From NCBI GenBank assembly GCA_021731185.1, contig JAKFXW010000195.1, forward strand, positions 1 through 5,860: a DNA stretch of 5,860 nucleotides, given 5' to 3'. Below the pieces are notes generated by a model. The model was not told the DNA's origin, searched no databases, and saw only the letters and a list, made by a program, of their open reading frames with translations. Within the stretch, counting starts at the first letter, position 1. Every line of letters starts with the position of its first letter. The DNA is from Gallionellaceae bacterium. GTDB taxonomy: Bacteria; Pseudomonadota; Gammaproteobacteria; Burkholderiales; Gallionellaceae. This document shows, piece by piece, positions 5,529 to 5,860 of this stretch. Both the position numbers and the translations under genes were made by a program.

Positions 5529-5860
5529 TGACCTTCCCCCGAAAATTTGTCTTCCAAGGGTGCGTAAAATTGAACCCTTAAGGAAGATGATGAAGATGCC
5601 TAAGCTGCCCCGAACCTGCTGGATCGGAACTTTACACCTGACGCGCCCAATCAGGTCTGGACATCCAACATCACCTACCTGTGGACGGATGAAGGCTGGT
5701 TTGGCAGCTTCAAGAACGAGCGGGTGTAGGGTGACGCTTTGAGACACGGGACGAAGTGATCACCATGACGTTTGAGTACATCGAGGTATTCTACAACGGG
5801 AAGCAGCTGCACTCGAGGCTGGGATACAAGTCACCGATTCAATTCTTGAGTGACTGGCTC
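5529..5860 (+). mobile_element. Degenerate, internally deleted IS3-family element (partial at window end)
   Basis: The left boundary is proposed at TGACCTTCCCCCGAAAATTT (from 5529), which resembles the TGACC-starting terminal repeats of some IS3-family elements. A short leader follows, with TAAGGA (5579-5584) and an ATG cluster (5587, 5590, 5596) where OrfA would begin. After MMKMPK the sequence jumps at about 5604 into the middle of OrfB. The first part of the catalytic domain is then joined directly to its C-terminal part. The element is therefore a non-autonomous relic that cannot encode its transposase. The right end lies beyond the window. Identification of the OrfB parts is firm; the left end position is inferred. 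Confidence 0.75.
5604..5860 (+). pseudogene. IS3-family transposase OrfB (DDE/rve) remnant
   Basis: Read from 5604 in frame, the fragment gives AAPNLLDRNFTPDAPNQVW then TSNITYLWTDEGW (to about 5690), the start of the rve integrase core of IS3-family OrfB. It then joins directly to FGSFKNERV, which in intact transposases follows the catalytic Glu (ESFFGSLKNERVWG). The stretch carrying the second Asp and the Glu of the DDE triad is thus deleted, and the first Asp position reads Asn (SNITY where TDITY or SDITY is usual). The Trp codon after NERV is TAG (5727-5729), a nonsense change from TGG. A one-base deletion follows, after GGTGAC: the matching frame resumes at FETRDE and continues as FEYIEVFYNGKQLHSRLGYK then SPIQFLSDWL to the window edge. 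Two deletions, one nonsense codon, one frameshift and loss of catalytic residues make it clearly dead. Confidence 0.85.

Noticed and set aside
5522..5550. Outward reverse-strand promoter for alaS supplied by the end of the IS3-like remnant (TATAAA at 5527-5522)
   Set aside because: A -10-like box is present, but no acceptable -35 hexamer occurs at 16-18 bases spacing.
5523..5747. 74-aa reverse frame across the IS3 remnant
   Set aside because: It is the complement of the transposase remnant, whose forward reading has recognisable IS3 OrfB motifs.

Overview
The window suggests a betaproteobacterium, most likely in or near the Nitrosomonadales/Gallionellales. This is inferred from the protein sequences, the moderate GC content with AT-rich intergenic spacers, and the types of dispersed palindromes present. 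No rRNA or tRNA gene is available to confirm the placement.

Layout. Positions 1-150 are an AT-rich leader with a plausible sigma70 promoter. It feeds two forward genes: a 68-residue CHCC zinc-finger protein (151-357) and an AlgC-type phosphomannomutase/phosphoglucomutase with a TTG start (430-1824). A 110-bp imperfect palindrome (1858-1967) fills the spacer where these genes converge on a reverse-strand block. In transcription order that block is alaS (5324-2628), a short leader with a strong ribosome binding site, a BrnT-family toxin (2535-2263), and a small antitoxin-like gene overlapping it by 14 bp (2276-2013). No terminator is evident between alaS and the toxin-antitoxin pair. Upstream of alaS is about 200 bp of unassigned sequence (5325-5528). 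The window ends in a decayed, internally deleted IS3-family element (about 5529-5860, cut by the window edge).

How the genes relate. AlaS charges tRNA-Ala and is essential. The mutase supplies mannose-1-phosphate or glucose-1-phosphate for surface polysaccharides. The CHCC protein resembles the small accessory zinc proteins related to the NDUFS6 subunit of complex I. The BrnT pair is a typical small accessory module placed beside a housekeeping gene.

Most notable observation. The alaS gene carries, in frame, a 77-bp near-perfect palindrome (4098-4174) of the CCCTCACCC/CCCTCTCCC type normally found between genes. It is translated into about 26 polar residues that lie between conserved blocks of AlaRS. 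All catalytic, editing-site and C-terminal motifs are intact on both sides. This looks like a palindromic repeat that entered an essential gene and is tolerated as a peptide insert. I see no clear evidence of a wholly new multigene system here.
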